Of a DNA stretch of 64,000 bases, positions 29,704 to 38,484 are shown piece by piece. The translations under genes and the position numbers were made by a program. The notes below the pieces were generated by a model. The model worked only from the letters and a program-made list of their open reading frames with translations. It did not search any database and was not told where the DNA came from. The DNA is taken from positions 5,084,001-5,148,000 of the forward strand of contig OZ244050.1 of the NCBI GenBank assembly GCA_965215115.1, in the 5' to 3' direction. Source of the DNA: CALDTK01 sp965215115 (GTDB lineage: Bacteria; Bacteroidota; Bacteroidia; Chitinophagales; Saprospiraceae). Each line of letters begins with the position of its first letter. The first letter of the stretch is position 1.

Positions 29704-31581
29704 ATGTTTAAATATGTAGTAGTGCTCCTGTCGCTCTCCGTGGCGACCAATTTACAGGCCCAAACGGCGAACGACGTGGTCCGTCCGTACGACTCGGATT
29801 TCGGCCAGGGGATCAATTTCGGCTGGTACGCCGGGTGGACCGACGACAACCTCGCGCGACTCTCGACCGGGACCTACGACAAGCGCGTGCTCGGCGTTGG
29901 GGTCAACGCCGTGCGCCCGGGGCTGTTCGCTCACTTCCTCGAGCAGTGGGGCTACAAGGTCCGCGAGGACGTGTTCAAGACCTACTTCGACCTCGGCGCC
30001 AAGGACAACGTCGTCATCGTCGGCTTCCCGAGCGACGAGCAGCAGGGCTTCGAGGAGTTCTGCCCGGGGGTGCGCTCCAAGATGTTCAAGGGCATGTGGG
30101 AGCCGATCTGGGACGACGGCAACGGCACGCCCTACAACGAGGCCAACGCCTACGCGGCCTACCTCTACAAGGCCGTCCAGGTGTACGGACCCTACATCCG
30201 CTTCTACGAGATCTGGAACGAGCCCGACATCGGGGACGGCCCCAACGACGGCTGGAAGAGTCGCCGCTACGAGGGCAACTGGTACGACAACGCCATCGAC
30301 CCGTGCCAGCTCCAGATCAAGGCGCCCCCCCAGGCATACGTGCGGATGCTGCGGATCTCGTACGAGATCATCAAGCGCCTCGACCCAGACGCCTACGTGG
30401 CCGTGGGCGGGCTGGGGTACCCGAGCTACCTCGACAACCTGCTGCGCATGACCGACGAACCGACGAGCGGTAAGGTGACCCCGGCGTACCCCCTCACCGG
30501 CGGCGCCTACTTCGACGCCCTCAGCATCCACGTCTACCCTCACCTCGGGGAGACGGTCAAGCAGTGGAACCACCCCGCCGGTCGCTTCGACTACACCCGC
30601 AACTCCGATAACTTGGTGGATGGTTTCGTCGAGAGGCTCGCCGACTTCGAGTCCGACCTGGCGCTGTACGGCTACGACGGCAGCAAGTACCCCCGCAAGG
30701 TGGCGCTCTGCACCGAGGTCAACGTCCCGCGCCGCCACTTCCACGACCCGGGGGCCGTCCACTCCTCCCCGCAGATGGCGCGCAACTTCATCCTCAAACT
30801 CTTCGCCCGGGCCCAGGCCCTCGGCGTCGCCCAGGTCCACCCCTACCAAATCTCCGACAACCGCACCGAGGCGCAGGCGACGGGCGAGTTCGACCTGATG
30901 GGTTTTTATAAGAGCATCGCGAACAAGAACTTCAACCAGGTCGAGCGCACCGAGCAGGGGATCGCCTCGGCGAGCTACGCCGAACTGCTGCGCGGCGCCA
31001 AGTACGACGCGCAACTCACCGCCGGTCTCCAGCTCCCCGCCGGAGCCGAGGGCGTCGGCTTCCGCCTGCGGTCCGGTCGCACCGGCTACCTCGTGTGGGC
31101 GCGCACGGTGCGCGACGGCCAGGAGAACAACACCCTGAGCTACACCCTGCCCCCGTCAATTGGCTCCGGCACCCACGTAGCGGCCTACTGGAACTACAAC
31201 CTCACGGGCGACCGGAAGATCGTGCGCGGGACGATCACCCTCAGCGGCGCGCCTACGTTCCTGATCGACTACGACGAATTCCGTGACGTGAGCGGGCTCT
31301 TCGACCTACAGCCGGGCAACGCCCGCAACCTCGTGGCCTGGCCCAATCCCCTCCGCGCCGAGGTCGGCGAACTCAACGTCCAACTGCCCGCCAGTCCCCG
31401 CGCGTGGCAGGTCGAGGTCTTCGACGCCCTCGGTCGCACGGTGTCGGTCGCGTCCTTCCCGGCCAACGGAAAGGACGTGAGCGTCACGCTCGAAGGCACG
31501 AAGCTCGTGAGCGGCACCTACCAGATCACCGCGACCGGTGGCGACGAAAGACTCGTCGGTAGCTTCGTCGTGGTCGACTAG
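29704..31581 (+). CDS. Secreted clan GH-A glycoside-hydrolase-like protein with T9SS type A sorting domain
   Basis: 625 residues. The signal peptide MFKYVVVLLSLSVATNLQAQ is followed by a (beta/alpha)8-type catalytic region. YEIWNEPD puts the probable acid/base glutamate at residue 173, and LCTEVN puts a probable nucleophile glutamate at about residue 338, the clan GH-A arrangement. The last about 80 residues (VAWPNPLRAEVGELN... to VSGTYQITATGG...VVVD) form a type A T9SS sorting domain, so it is exported by T9SS and probably anchored or released at the surface. GH39- or GH5-like families are candidates; substrate unknown. Its stop shares bases with that of the convergent maltokinase gene. Confidence 0.82.
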   Translation: MFKYVVVLLSLSVATNLQAQTANDVVRPYDSDFGQGINFGWYAGWTDDNLARLSTGTYDKRVLGVGVNAVRPGLFAHFLEQWGYKVREDVFKTYFDLGAKDNVVIVGFPSDEQQGFEEFCPGVRSKMFKGMWEPIWDDGNGTPYNEANAYAAYLYKAVQVYGPYIRFYEIWNEPDIGDGPNDGWKSRRYEGNWYDNAIDPCQLQIKAPPQAYVRMLRISYEIIKRLDPDAYVAVGGLGYPSYLDNLLRMTDEPTSGKVTPAYPLTGGAYFDALSIHVYPHLGETVKQWNHPAGRFDYTRNSDNLVDGFVERLADFESDLALYGYDGSKYPRKVALCTEVNVPRRHFHDPGAVHSSPQMARNFILKLFARAQALGVAQVHPYQISDNRTEAQATGEFDLMGFYKSIANKNFNQVERTEQGIASASYAELLRGAKYDAQLTAGLQLPAGAEGVGFRLRSGRTGYLVWARTVRDGQENNTLSYTLPPSIGSGTHVAAYWNYNLTGDRKIVRGTITLSGAPTFLIDYDEFRDVSGLFDLQPGNARNLVAWPNPLRAEVGELNVQLPASPRAWQVEVFDALGRTVSVASFPANGKDVSVTLEGTKLVSGTYQITATGGDERLVGSFVVVD

Positions 31582-31586
31582 TCGAC
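31573..31586. other. Palindrome formed by two convergent stop codons
   Basis: GTCGACTAGTCGAC is a perfect 14-bp palindrome. The plus-strand stop is TAG at 31579-31581 and the minus-strand stop is the complement of 31578-31580, so both genes end ...Val-Asp-stop on the same bases. Confidence 0.95.
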
Positions 31587-33128
31587 GTCGCCTCCGGCGT
31601 CGAGCATCTCCCCGACCTGCATGATGCCCTCCATGGGGATCTGGAGCCAGTCGGGGCGGCTCGCGCGCTCGTAGGCGAGTTCGTAAAGTGCCTTGTCGAT
31701 GAGGAAGAAGCTCAGCAGCGTCATCCGGTCGGCCGCGTCGGCGGGGAGGTAGGTCGCGTCGCGGGCGGTGTCGAGGTAGGCGGTCAGGAACAACCGGGAC
31801 GCCGTAGCGTACCAGGCCCTGGCGCCGTCCGTGGCGATCGCGTCGGTTTCACCGGACTGGTTGACGTGGGCGTAGGGCGCGTAGTGGAGACTGCGCAACA
31901 TCCCCGCCACGTCTTTAAAGGCCGGGTGGCGCCGCCGCCGGTAGTCGAGGCTGTGGAGCGGCTCGCCTTCGAAGTCGATGATGACCACGTCCTGGTCCGT
32001 ATCGAGGACTTGCCCCAGGTGGTAGTCCCCGTGCACGCGGATCGAGCCCCCCGCCACGCTCGGCAGTTCTTGGTCGAGCCAATCGTAGAGGCGGCCGAGG
32101 GTGTGGGCCAGCGCAGGTTCGGCCTCCTTCTGCTCCTGCGTGAGGCGGTGTCGGAGTTGGGTTTTTGCCGTAGCCCAGTACTCGTCGCCCAGGTCCTGCG
32201 GCACCATGGACTCATCGGCCGCGGCGGCGAAGTGGAGGTGCATCTCGGCGGTGCGGCGGCCGAGCAGCACGACCCGGTCTACAGTCTCTCGCCCCATGTC
32301 GGCGAGGAGGTCCGCGGGCAGGTCCGCCGGGCGCAGGGCCGTCGCGAGCGAGCTTTCCTCGATGGTATAGCGCTCGTGGCCCCGCGCGCGGTAGGTTTTG
32401 GCGAAAGCCGCCACCCGGCCCAGCATCGTCTCCCAGGTCTCGCCGTTGTGGTCCACGCGACCCAGCATCAGCGCGAGGCTCGACGGCTCGGCGTCCCCTT
32501 CGCGGTGGTAGTGCAGCGCCCCCCCGAAGGGCGGCACGGAGTCGAACCCGCGATCCGCACTGAGGTAGCCGATGAGCTCGGCGTCGGGGTGCAAGCCGGG
32601 CTCGGTCTTGCGGAAGAGCTTCAGGAAGCCATCCGGCCGGTAGATGACGACGGTATTGCTGGAGTTCTGCGGCGGCAACTCCGTGCTCTCGGCCGTGGGC
32701 GAGGCAACCAGCAGTGGTCCGCGCTCGGCGATCAGGCGACCGTCCGGCCCCGCGATCGTCTCGCCGCTGGCGAGGAAGGCGTACAGGCTTTCGCGAAAAC
32801 TCGCGAGGTGGACCGCGTCAATGAGGTAGCCGCCACCGCCGGCATCAGCCTCCACGATGGTCGCGTGGGCAGGCAGGCCCACTACCGTCGTCACGGAGGC
32901 CAGCGGCAACACGCGCACTTCCTTTAGACCACTGGCGAGCGTGAGGTGGAGCAGCGTAATCACGGCCCCCTCGCCGAACGCCGGTAGCACCTCGATCTCT
33001 AGGTCGGTAACCCCCTGCCCCTTGCTCGTGAACCACCGCTGTTGCTCGAGGTAGGCGGGGAGACGCTCGCGGAGCTGCGCCAGGCGGGCGGCGGACTGTA
33101 AAAAATCGACGGTGGCATTACTGAACAT
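31578..33128 (-). CDS. mak: Maltokinase
   Basis: 516 residues from the ATG at 33128. An N-terminal cap domain starts with AYLEQQRWFTSKGQ. The kinase core has the Brenner-type VHGDYHLGQVL (catalytic Asp near residue 365) and VIIDFEGEP (DFE metal site). These are hallmarks of maltokinase (Mak/Pep2), which phosphorylates maltose to maltose-1-phosphate for the GlgE alpha-glucan pathway. The usual partner trehalose synthase is not in the window. A further in-frame ATG at 33167 would add 13 residues. Exact 12-mer at 32395-32406 (read AFAKTY). Confidence 0.88.
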   Translation of the reverse strand: MFSNATVDFLQSAARLAQLRERLPAYLEQQRWFTSKGQGVTDLEIEVLPAFGEGAVITLLHLTLASGLKEVRVLPLASVTTVVGLPAHATIVEADAGGGGYLIDAVHLASFRESLYAFLASGETIAGPDGRLIAERGPLLVASPTAESTELPPQNSSNTVVIYRPDGFLKLFRKTEPGLHPDAELIGYLSADRGFDSVPPFGGALHYHREGDAEPSSLALMLGRVDHNGETWETMLGRVAAFAKTYRARGHERYTIEESSLATALRPADLPADLLADMGRETVDRVVLLGRRTAEMHLHFAAAADESMVPQDLGDEYWATAKTQLRHRLTQEQKEAEPALAHTLGRLYDWLDQELPSVAGGSIRVHGDYHLGQVLDTDQDVVIIDFEGEPLHSLDYRRRRHPAFKDVAGMLRSLHYAPYAHVNQSGETDAIATDGARAWYATASRLFLTAYLDTARDATYLPADAADRMTLLSFFLIDKALYELAYERASRPDWLQIPMEGIMQVGEMLDAGGDVD

Positions 33129-33209
33129 AGGACGGATCGTAGGGATGACTGCGCCAACATAACCCATCCCGGTCGGCTTTGGCTCACCACCCCTACCCTA
33201 CTCCCCTGC

Positions 33210-35222
33210 CTACTCCCAGGACGCCACCGCCTGCCGGTAGGCGTAGATCGCCTTCGCGCGGGCGAACTCCACCTTCGCCACGGTCTGGAGGGCCTTCTGG
33301 AGGGACTGCTCGCGGCTGTTTAGCAAAAATTGCGTGCTCTCCCCGAGGGCGAAAAGTTCGCGCTCGGCGGCGAGCAGGACGCGCGACTGCGCCACGAGCC
33401 GCGCCACGTCGGCGAGTTGGGCGTCGAACGCCCGCGCGGCCTGGAGGTTGGCGTTGGCCTTTACGTCGAGCTCCTGGCGCTTGGCCTCGAGCTTGGCGCC
33501 CGTCTCGGCCACCTTGAGGTCGGCCATCTGCAGCTGCCCCCGCGCCTGCCGGTTGAAGATCGGGTACCGAAACGTGACCCCGACCTTGTACGCGCTCGTG
33601 AGGAACTGCGCCTGGTTGCCTTCCTTGTCCTCCGGCATGAAGTCGAACCCGTCCCCGAGGAGGCTGTACGCGGCGTCGAGGCGGGGCTTGGTGTACTCGC
33701 GGTAGAGGCGGCGGTCGAGCTCCTGCTGCGCGACGAGGCTGCGCAACTCGGCGAGCTGCGGGTGGCGGGAGACGAGGGCGGTGTCGACGGGGAGGCGCGG
33801 GCGCAGGTCGACGAGGTCCATCGCGGCGCCTTCCGGCAAAACCCAGTACAGCGCACGCAGGTTCTGCGCGCTCACCGTCACGTCCACGAGGGCTTGCTGC
33901 GTGGTGAGGAACTGATTCGCCAGCGCGATCGTCGCCTCGAGCGTGTCGACCGCGGGGCGGTCTCCCTGGAGGTAGAGCTCGCGCGTATCGCGTAGCCGCT
34001 GGTTGATGAGGGCCTCCGTCTCGGCGCTGATCTCCAGCACGCGCGTGGCGTAGGCCCAGAAGGCGTACGCGACGGCGACGTCGTACCGGAGTTCGTTGCG
34101 GATCACCTCGGCGGCCGCGCGGTTGAGGTCGACGGCCAGCCGCCCCTGCTGCACCCCGATGCGGTACTTGTCGGTCATGAGCCCCTGCAGCAGGGGGAGC
34201 TTGACGGCGAGGTACCCCTGTCCCGCCTCCGGCACGGTGCGGTCGTCGCCCACGAACGCCCCCTCGGCCCACTGCCGCCCGCCCTCGAGCTTGAACCCGT
34301 AAGGGCTCTGCCACGAGAGGCCGGCGTCGGCGTACTGAAAATACTCCGTGCCGAGGTACTCCTTGCGCTCGAAGTCGCCCTGGACGGTCGGGTCGAACGC
34401 CCCGCGGGCCGCGAGCAGGGCCGCCGGGCCCCTCGCCTCCACGGCGTCGGCGGCATTCGCGAGCGGGTGTTCGGTCATCACCCAGTCCATGACTTGCTCG
34501 AGGCGTAGCACGACGGTGGGCGCCCCGGCCGGTGGCGCTCCTACGAACGGTACGTTGCCGCCCGCTGGTGCCACCCCCGTCGAGGGGGTCCCTCCACCGG
34601 CGGCGGGGGGGGCGCCCGGGCTAGGCACCGCGGGGGTGACCGGGGCGGTGGACGGCGACCCGGCGGACGGCGACCCAACGGCGGGCGAGCCGGCGGCGGG
34701 CGCTCCAGCGGCAGGCAGGCCCGCCGCGGGGGCCCCAGTTGCGGGCCTCCCGGCAGCAGGTAAACCGGCAGCAGGCGTCCCCGCCGCGGGTGCGCCCGCG
34801 GCGGGACGTCCTGCGGCAGGCAGTCCGGCCGAAGGCGCAATTGCCGCCGGCTGCCCCGCCGCCGGCAAACCGGCACTCGGCGTCGTCGCTCTCGCGGGTG
34901 GCAGGGCAGCGGCCGGTGGAACGTCCCCGGGGGCGAGCCTCGCCGGGGCGAGGTCCGAAGGCAGTCGCGTAGTCCCCGGGAGGTCCGACCGCGGCGTGCC
35001 TATGTCGGACGGGATGGGCGCGGGGGCCGTCGGCTGCGGATCGGAGGGGATGGTCAGCGAATCGGGGCGCGTCGGTACCTGCGCCCGTAACGAACACACG
35101 GTGAGCGCCACCGCGAGAATTCCCGCCGCCGCCCGCACCAGATCGCGGACGCCGCCCCGCCCCCGCAGCGGACAGGGGTTCGCCAGCGGTACGGACGAGG
35201 ATCGCGCAGACGGCAACGTCAT
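33210..35222 (-). CDS. TolC-family outer-membrane efflux protein with Pro/Ala/Gly-repeat N-terminus
   Basis: 670 residues, well above the usual 420-500. After a signal-like segment (AGILAVALTVCSLRAQ, about 33-48), residues about 50-235 are low-complexity Pro/Ala/Gly/Ser. Their core is an LPAAGxPAAGxPAAG array whose DNA consists of GCGGGC/GCCGGC-rich units. From about residue 240 the protein has two TolC-type repeats with long coiled-coil helices (LVAQSRVLLAAERELFALGES near 620). It forms the outer-membrane duct of the exporter. Its ATG overlaps the stop of the HlyD gene by 4 bp. Confidence 0.88.
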   Translation of the reverse strand: MTLPSARSSSVPLANPCPLRGRGGVRDLVRAAAGILAVALTVCSLRAQVPTRPDSLTIPSDPQPTAPAPIPSDIGTPRSDLPGTTRLPSDLAPARLAPGDVPPAAALPPARATTPSAGLPAAGQPAAIAPSAGLPAAGRPAAGAPAAGTPAAGLPAAGRPATGAPAAGLPAAGAPAAGSPAVGSPSAGSPSTAPVTPAVPSPGAPPAAGGGTPSTGVAPAGGNVPFVGAPPAGAPTVVLRLEQVMDWVMTEHPLANAADAVEARGPAALLAARGAFDPTVQGDFERKEYLGTEYFQYADAGLSWQSPYGFKLEGGRQWAEGAFVGDDRTVPEAGQGYLAVKLPLLQGLMTDKYRIGVQQGRLAVDLNRAAAEVIRNELRYDVAVAYAFWAYATRVLEISAETEALINQRLRDTRELYLQGDRPAVDTLEATIALANQFLTTQQALVDVTVSAQNLRALYWVLPEGAAMDLVDLRPRLPVDTALVSRHPQLAELRSLVAQQELDRRLYREYTKPRLDAAYSLLGDGFDFMPEDKEGNQAQFLTSAYKVGVTFRYPIFNRQARGQLQMADLKVAETGAKLEAKRQELDVKANANLQAARAFDAQLADVARLVAQSRVLLAAERELFALGESTQFLLNSREQSLQKALQTVAKVEFARAKAIYAYRQAVASWE

Positions 35223-36604
35223 TTCACCAGGGTTTTGGCGGGGGCCTTTAGCTTCAGTCCATCCTTATCCGGATCGACGTCGTCGCGCTCGTAGTAGTCC
35301 GGCGGGAAGGCGTTGAGCTGGCGCCAGAGCTCGTACCACACGGGCACTCTGTTGAGCAAGGCCACCCCCTCTGCGCCGGAGCCCGGGCGGAGAGCCTCGG
35401 GCCAGTCCCGCGAGTCCTCGCTCGGCGCCACCAGGACGCGGTACCGCCCCTTCGAGTCAATGATGTTGTCGATCGCCTGGATCTCCCCGACGAAGGTGCC
35501 GTAGCTCAGGCCCGGCCACCCGCTGAAGACCACGGCGGGCCAGCCGTCAAAAAGGAAACGAACCTCCTGGCCGACGCGCACCAAGGGCAGATTGAAAGGC
35601 TCTACGTAGATTTCGACCGCGGGCCGGAAGGTCGTCGGCAGGATACTCACCACGGCCTCCCCTTCCTTGACCGTCTCGCCGAGCCCCGGCGTGAGCACCT
35701 TGGCGACGATGCCGTTTTGTGGGGCCAGGATGTAGTTGTAGTTGCGGCGCAGTCGGTAGCTCGTCTCCTGTGACGACAGTTTGGCGACATCTCCGGTGGC
35801 CGTGTAGTAGTCCGTGAGGGCGCTCTGCCGGTCGCTCTCGATCTTGGCGAGCTTGCCCTGGTACTCCGGCTGCACGTTGTCGATCGCGAGTTGCGCTTGC
35901 TCCACGTCGGTACGGGCCTGCTCGAGCTTATTGATCGTGGCCGTCAATTTGGCCAGCGCCTCCTGGGCCTTTAGGCGCTTGCCCTCCTGGTCGGTGAGGG
36001 GTTTGAGGCCCCGGCGGTAGAGGCTATCGGCCCGCGCGAGCTGGTACTCGGCCACCTCGACCTGCGTGCGCTGCTGGGCGAGGTCCGCCTCGAGGGTCTC
36101 GACGTAGAGTCGCGACTGCTCCAATTTGTTGCGCGATTGCCGCAGCTTGAGGGCCTGCTCCGAGCGGAGGTTTTGAGCTTGACTCTCCAGGGCCTGGGCC
36201 TTGAGTAGGTAGCCCTCGGCACTACTGGCCTTGGCGTCACGCGTCTGGCCCGTTCGCTCTACGAGTTCCGGGTCGAGGTACTCCGGCTTGGTCTCGCTGA
36301 GGCGCGCGATCGTGTCGCCAGAGGTGACGGTGTCGCCCTCGAACACGAACCACTGCTCGATGCGCCCGGGGATCGTCGAGTGGACCGTCTGCGGGCGCGA
36401 ACTCGGGTCGAGGGCCGTGACGCTGCCCTTGGCCCTGAAGTTCTGCACCCACGGCAAGAACAGCAGCCCGATCGAGACCACTATCGCGACGCCGACCCAC
36501 CAGCGGAACATGTGCTGCCCGTTAGGAAGTCCGATCCTGCGGAGGGACTTGAAGTCGTACTTGGCGATCGGGCCATCGACGCGTACGCTCGAGAGGTTTA
36601 GCAT
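35219..36604 (-). CDS. HlyD-family membrane fusion protein
   Basis: 461 residues from the ATG at 36604. One membrane helix (WWVGVAIVVSIGLLFLPW, about 32-49) is followed by a lipoyl-like half motif (TVHSTIPGRIEQWFVFEGDTVTSGDTIARL), a very long coiled-coil hairpin (about 110-275) rich in Gln and Leu, the second lipoyl half (ILAPQNGIVAKVLTPGLGETVKEG), and a beta-barrel part. It bridges the inner-membrane ABC protein and the TolC duct. Gene order ABC-HlyD-TolC on the minus strand, with 76 bp between ABC and HlyD (containing an exact 12-mer at 36659-36670) and a 4-bp overlap to TolC, indicates one operon. Confidence 0.9.
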   Translation of the reverse strand: MLNLSSVRVDGPIAKYDFKSLRRIGLPNGQHMFRWWVGVAIVVSIGLLFLPWVQNFRAKGSVTALDPSSRPQTVHSTIPGRIEQWFVFEGDTVTSGDTIARLSETKPEYLDPELVERTGQTRDAKASSAEGYLLKAQALESQAQNLRSEQALKLRQSRNKLEQSRLYVETLEADLAQQRTQVEVAEYQLARADSLYRRGLKPLTDQEGKRLKAQEALAKLTATINKLEQARTDVEQAQLAIDNVQPEYQGKLAKIESDRQSALTDYYTATGDVAKLSSQETSYRLRRNYNYILAPQNGIVAKVLTPGLGETVKEGEAVVSILPTTFRPAVEIYVEPFNLPLVRVGQEVRFLFDGWPAVVFSGWPGLSYGTFVGEIQAIDNIIDSKGRYRVLVAPSEDSRDWPEALRPGSGAEGVALLNRVPVWYELWRQLNAFPPDYYERDDVDPDKDGLKLKAPAKTLVK

Positions 36605-36680
36605 AAGACAGGGAATCGTAAGTATTAAGGTGCTGGCGACGGGGAGGGTTGAGGCGCCTTTCGGCAAAACGCGCGACGGG

Positions 36681-38414
36681 TCACCCGTTCCACACCCCGG
36701 CGACTTTCTCGCTCTGGAGTACGTCGGCGGCGTCCCCGTTGGCGATGAGGCGACCGTTGTGCATGACGGCGATGCGGTCGCACGACTCGGCCACGCGGCG
36801 GCTGTTGCTCGCAACGACGAGGGTCCAGTTGTGTTGCCGGTCGACGAGGTTGGCGATGATCTTCTCGGACAAGGTCGAGTCGAGCTGCTCGATGTGCCCG
36901 CCGATCACTAACAAACGCGGCCGCCGTACGACTGCGCGCGCAATGAGTAGGCGGATGCGGATGGAACGGGGTAGGTCTAACCCCTCGGCGACGAGGACGG
37001 TCTCGAATCCATCGGCTTGTTCGGCGATCCAATCCTTGAGTCCGGCCAGCTCGATGGCCCACTGGATGTCCTGCAGGGTCACCGTCGGGTGCCCGAGGGA
37101 GATGTTATCCGCGACGTTCGCGTTGATCACCTCCTCCTGCGGGGTGTAGTCCCCGATCGCCCAGCGGAGGCTGTCGAGATCGAGGTTGCCGATGGGCGTC
37201 GAGTTATACAGCATCCGCCCCTCGAAGTCGAGGCGGATCCCGGCTAGCAGCGCGCAGAGGGTGGTGCGCCCAGAGCGGTTGTAGCCCGCCAGGCACAGGC
37301 GTTCGTTGGGCTCGATGTCGAGGTCGATGTCCGCGAGGGCCAAGGTCCCCGACCGCGGGTACGTGAACGAGAGGTGCGTGAGTTCGACGTGCATGCCCCG
37401 ACCTGTGTCGATCTGCTCGAAGTCGAGCGTCCCGCCGCTCTCGAGCGCGAGGTCGGTGACGGTGGCTATCTTTTCCACGCCCGTAAGGGTGTCGTATACC
37501 GTCTCGAAGCTGTAGACCACCTTCTCGGCATTGCTCACGATGGCGAGGATGACGAGTTCCGCCGCGACGAATTGCCCGATGTTGATCTGGTTCTCGATCA
37601 CGAGGTAGCCCCCGAGTAACAGGAAGCTGAGCGTCGCGAGTGCCTGCAGGCCGATGAGCAAACCGTAGTGCCACAGCAGCAGCCCGAAGTGCTTGGCGCG
37701 GTAGTCGAGGTAGCCGGTCAGTAGGTCGTCCGTACGGCGGAGGGCGAGCTGGGCGCCGCCGGCGAGCTTGAAGGTGTTGTTGGCGCGCGCGACGTCCTCG
37801 AGCCAGCTCGCCACCTTGTATTTGTACTTGCTCTCCGTCATGCTCGTAGCCAGGGACGGCCGGCCGAGGACCACGACCGTGGCGATGATGCACAGGACGA
37901 ACACGAGCCCGAAGACGGCGAAGAAGGTATTGTAGAACGCGATCAGCACGATCCCGAAGATGATCTGCATCACGGCCCCCGAGAAGTCGAGCAGGATCTT
38001 CGGGAGGCCCTTCTGGATGTTGACCACGTCGAAGAAGCGGTTGACCAGTTCGGGCGGGTACGAATCCTTCAGGGCCTCGGCGCGGATACGCGGCAATCGG
38101 TAGGCGAACTCCAGCGCCGCCCGCGTGAAGGTCCGACGCTGGAGGCTCTCCGCGATGACGGTCTGCATCACCTTCAGTACGCCCACGAAGGCCGCCGCGA
38201 CCGTGACCACGATGGACAGCACGACGAGGGAAGCGTTGAAGTCCCCGCCGGCGATGAGGTTGATGATCGCCTGGACCCCGAGCGGACCGGCCAGTGAGAT
38301 AATGCCGATGAGTACGGCGTAGAGGTAGATGTACCCGATGTCCCGGCGGTCGGGCGAGAGGAGTCGCCAGAAGCGCTGGGCAGGGTTCAACGAGGCGGCA
38401 GCAGAGTCGGCCAT
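36681..38414 (-). CDS. ABC transporter with fused membrane and degenerate nucleotide-binding domains
   Basis: 577 residues from the ATG at 38414. An exporter-type membrane domain with six helices (about 20-300) is followed by an NBD. The NBD is unusual. Walker A reads GYNRSGRTTL (the P-loop Lys is Arg); the signature LSGGQ position reads LPRSI; Walker B reads LLVIGGHIEQLD, lacking both Asp and the catalytic Glu; the switch His position reads VVASNSR. The Q-loop glutamine (TPQE) and D-loop Asp remain. By family knowledge such a domain is unlikely to hydrolyse ATP. There is no peptidase domain. A longer frame starts at 38453 but runs over the operator. Confidence 0.88.
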   Translation of the reverse strand: MADSAAASLNPAQRFWRLLSPDRRDIGYIYLYAVLIGIISLAGPLGVQAIINLIAGGDFNASLVVLSIVVTVAAAFVGVLKVMQTVIAESLQRRTFTRAALEFAYRLPRIRAEALKDSYPPELVNRFFDVVNIQKGLPKILLDFSGAVMQIIFGIVLIAFYNTFFAVFGLVFVLCIIATVVVLGRPSLATSMTESKYKYKVASWLEDVARANNTFKLAGGAQLALRRTDDLLTGYLDYRAKHFGLLLWHYGLLIGLQALATLSFLLLGGYLVIENQINIGQFVAAELVILAIVSNAEKVVYSFETVYDTLTGVEKIATVTDLALESGGTLDFEQIDTGRGMHVELTHLSFTYPRSGTLALADIDLDIEPNERLCLAGYNRSGRTTLCALLAGIRLDFEGRMLYNSTPIGNLDLDSLRWAIGDYTPQEEVINANVADNISLGHPTVTLQDIQWAIELAGLKDWIAEQADGFETVLVAEGLDLPRSIRIRLLIARAVVRRPRLLVIGGHIEQLDSTLSEKIIANLVDRQHNWTLVVASNSRRVAESCDRIAVMHNGRLIANGDAADVLQSEKVAGVWNG

Positions 38415-38430
38415 AGGCGTGCAAAGATGA

Positions 38431-38449
38431 ATGATAGTAATGCTATCAT
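38431..38449. promoter_or_regulatory. Probable TetR operator between divergent genes
   Basis: Perfect inverted repeat ATGATAG-TAATG-CTATCAT with 7-bp arms and a 5-bp spacer, in the 70-bp gap between the exporter operon and the tetR-type gene. It starts 2 bp downstream (minus strand) of the candidate -7 element, so a bound repressor would cover the operon's start site. Confidence 0.75.
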
Positions 38450-38450
38450 G

Positions 38451-38458
38451 CAAATATA
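38451..38458 (-). promoter_or_regulatory. Candidate -7 element of the exporter operon
   Basis: The minus strand reads TATATTTG, a perfect match to the Bacteroidota -7 consensus TAnnTTTG, 37 bp before the exporter ATG. No clear TTTG -33 element is seen. On the plus strand TACTTTTG (38467-38474) is a similar candidate for the tetR-type gene but lies only 10 bp before its ATG. Confidence 0.55.
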
Positions 38459-38484
38459 GTTTTGCCTACTTTTGCGATAGCACT

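Noticed and set aside
34348..35316. 322-codon plus-strand frame rich in PAAG repeats
   Set aside because: It is the mirror image of the self-complementary repeat in the TolC-type gene. The rest of the frame has no recognisable sequence, while the minus strand continues into a clear TolC domain.
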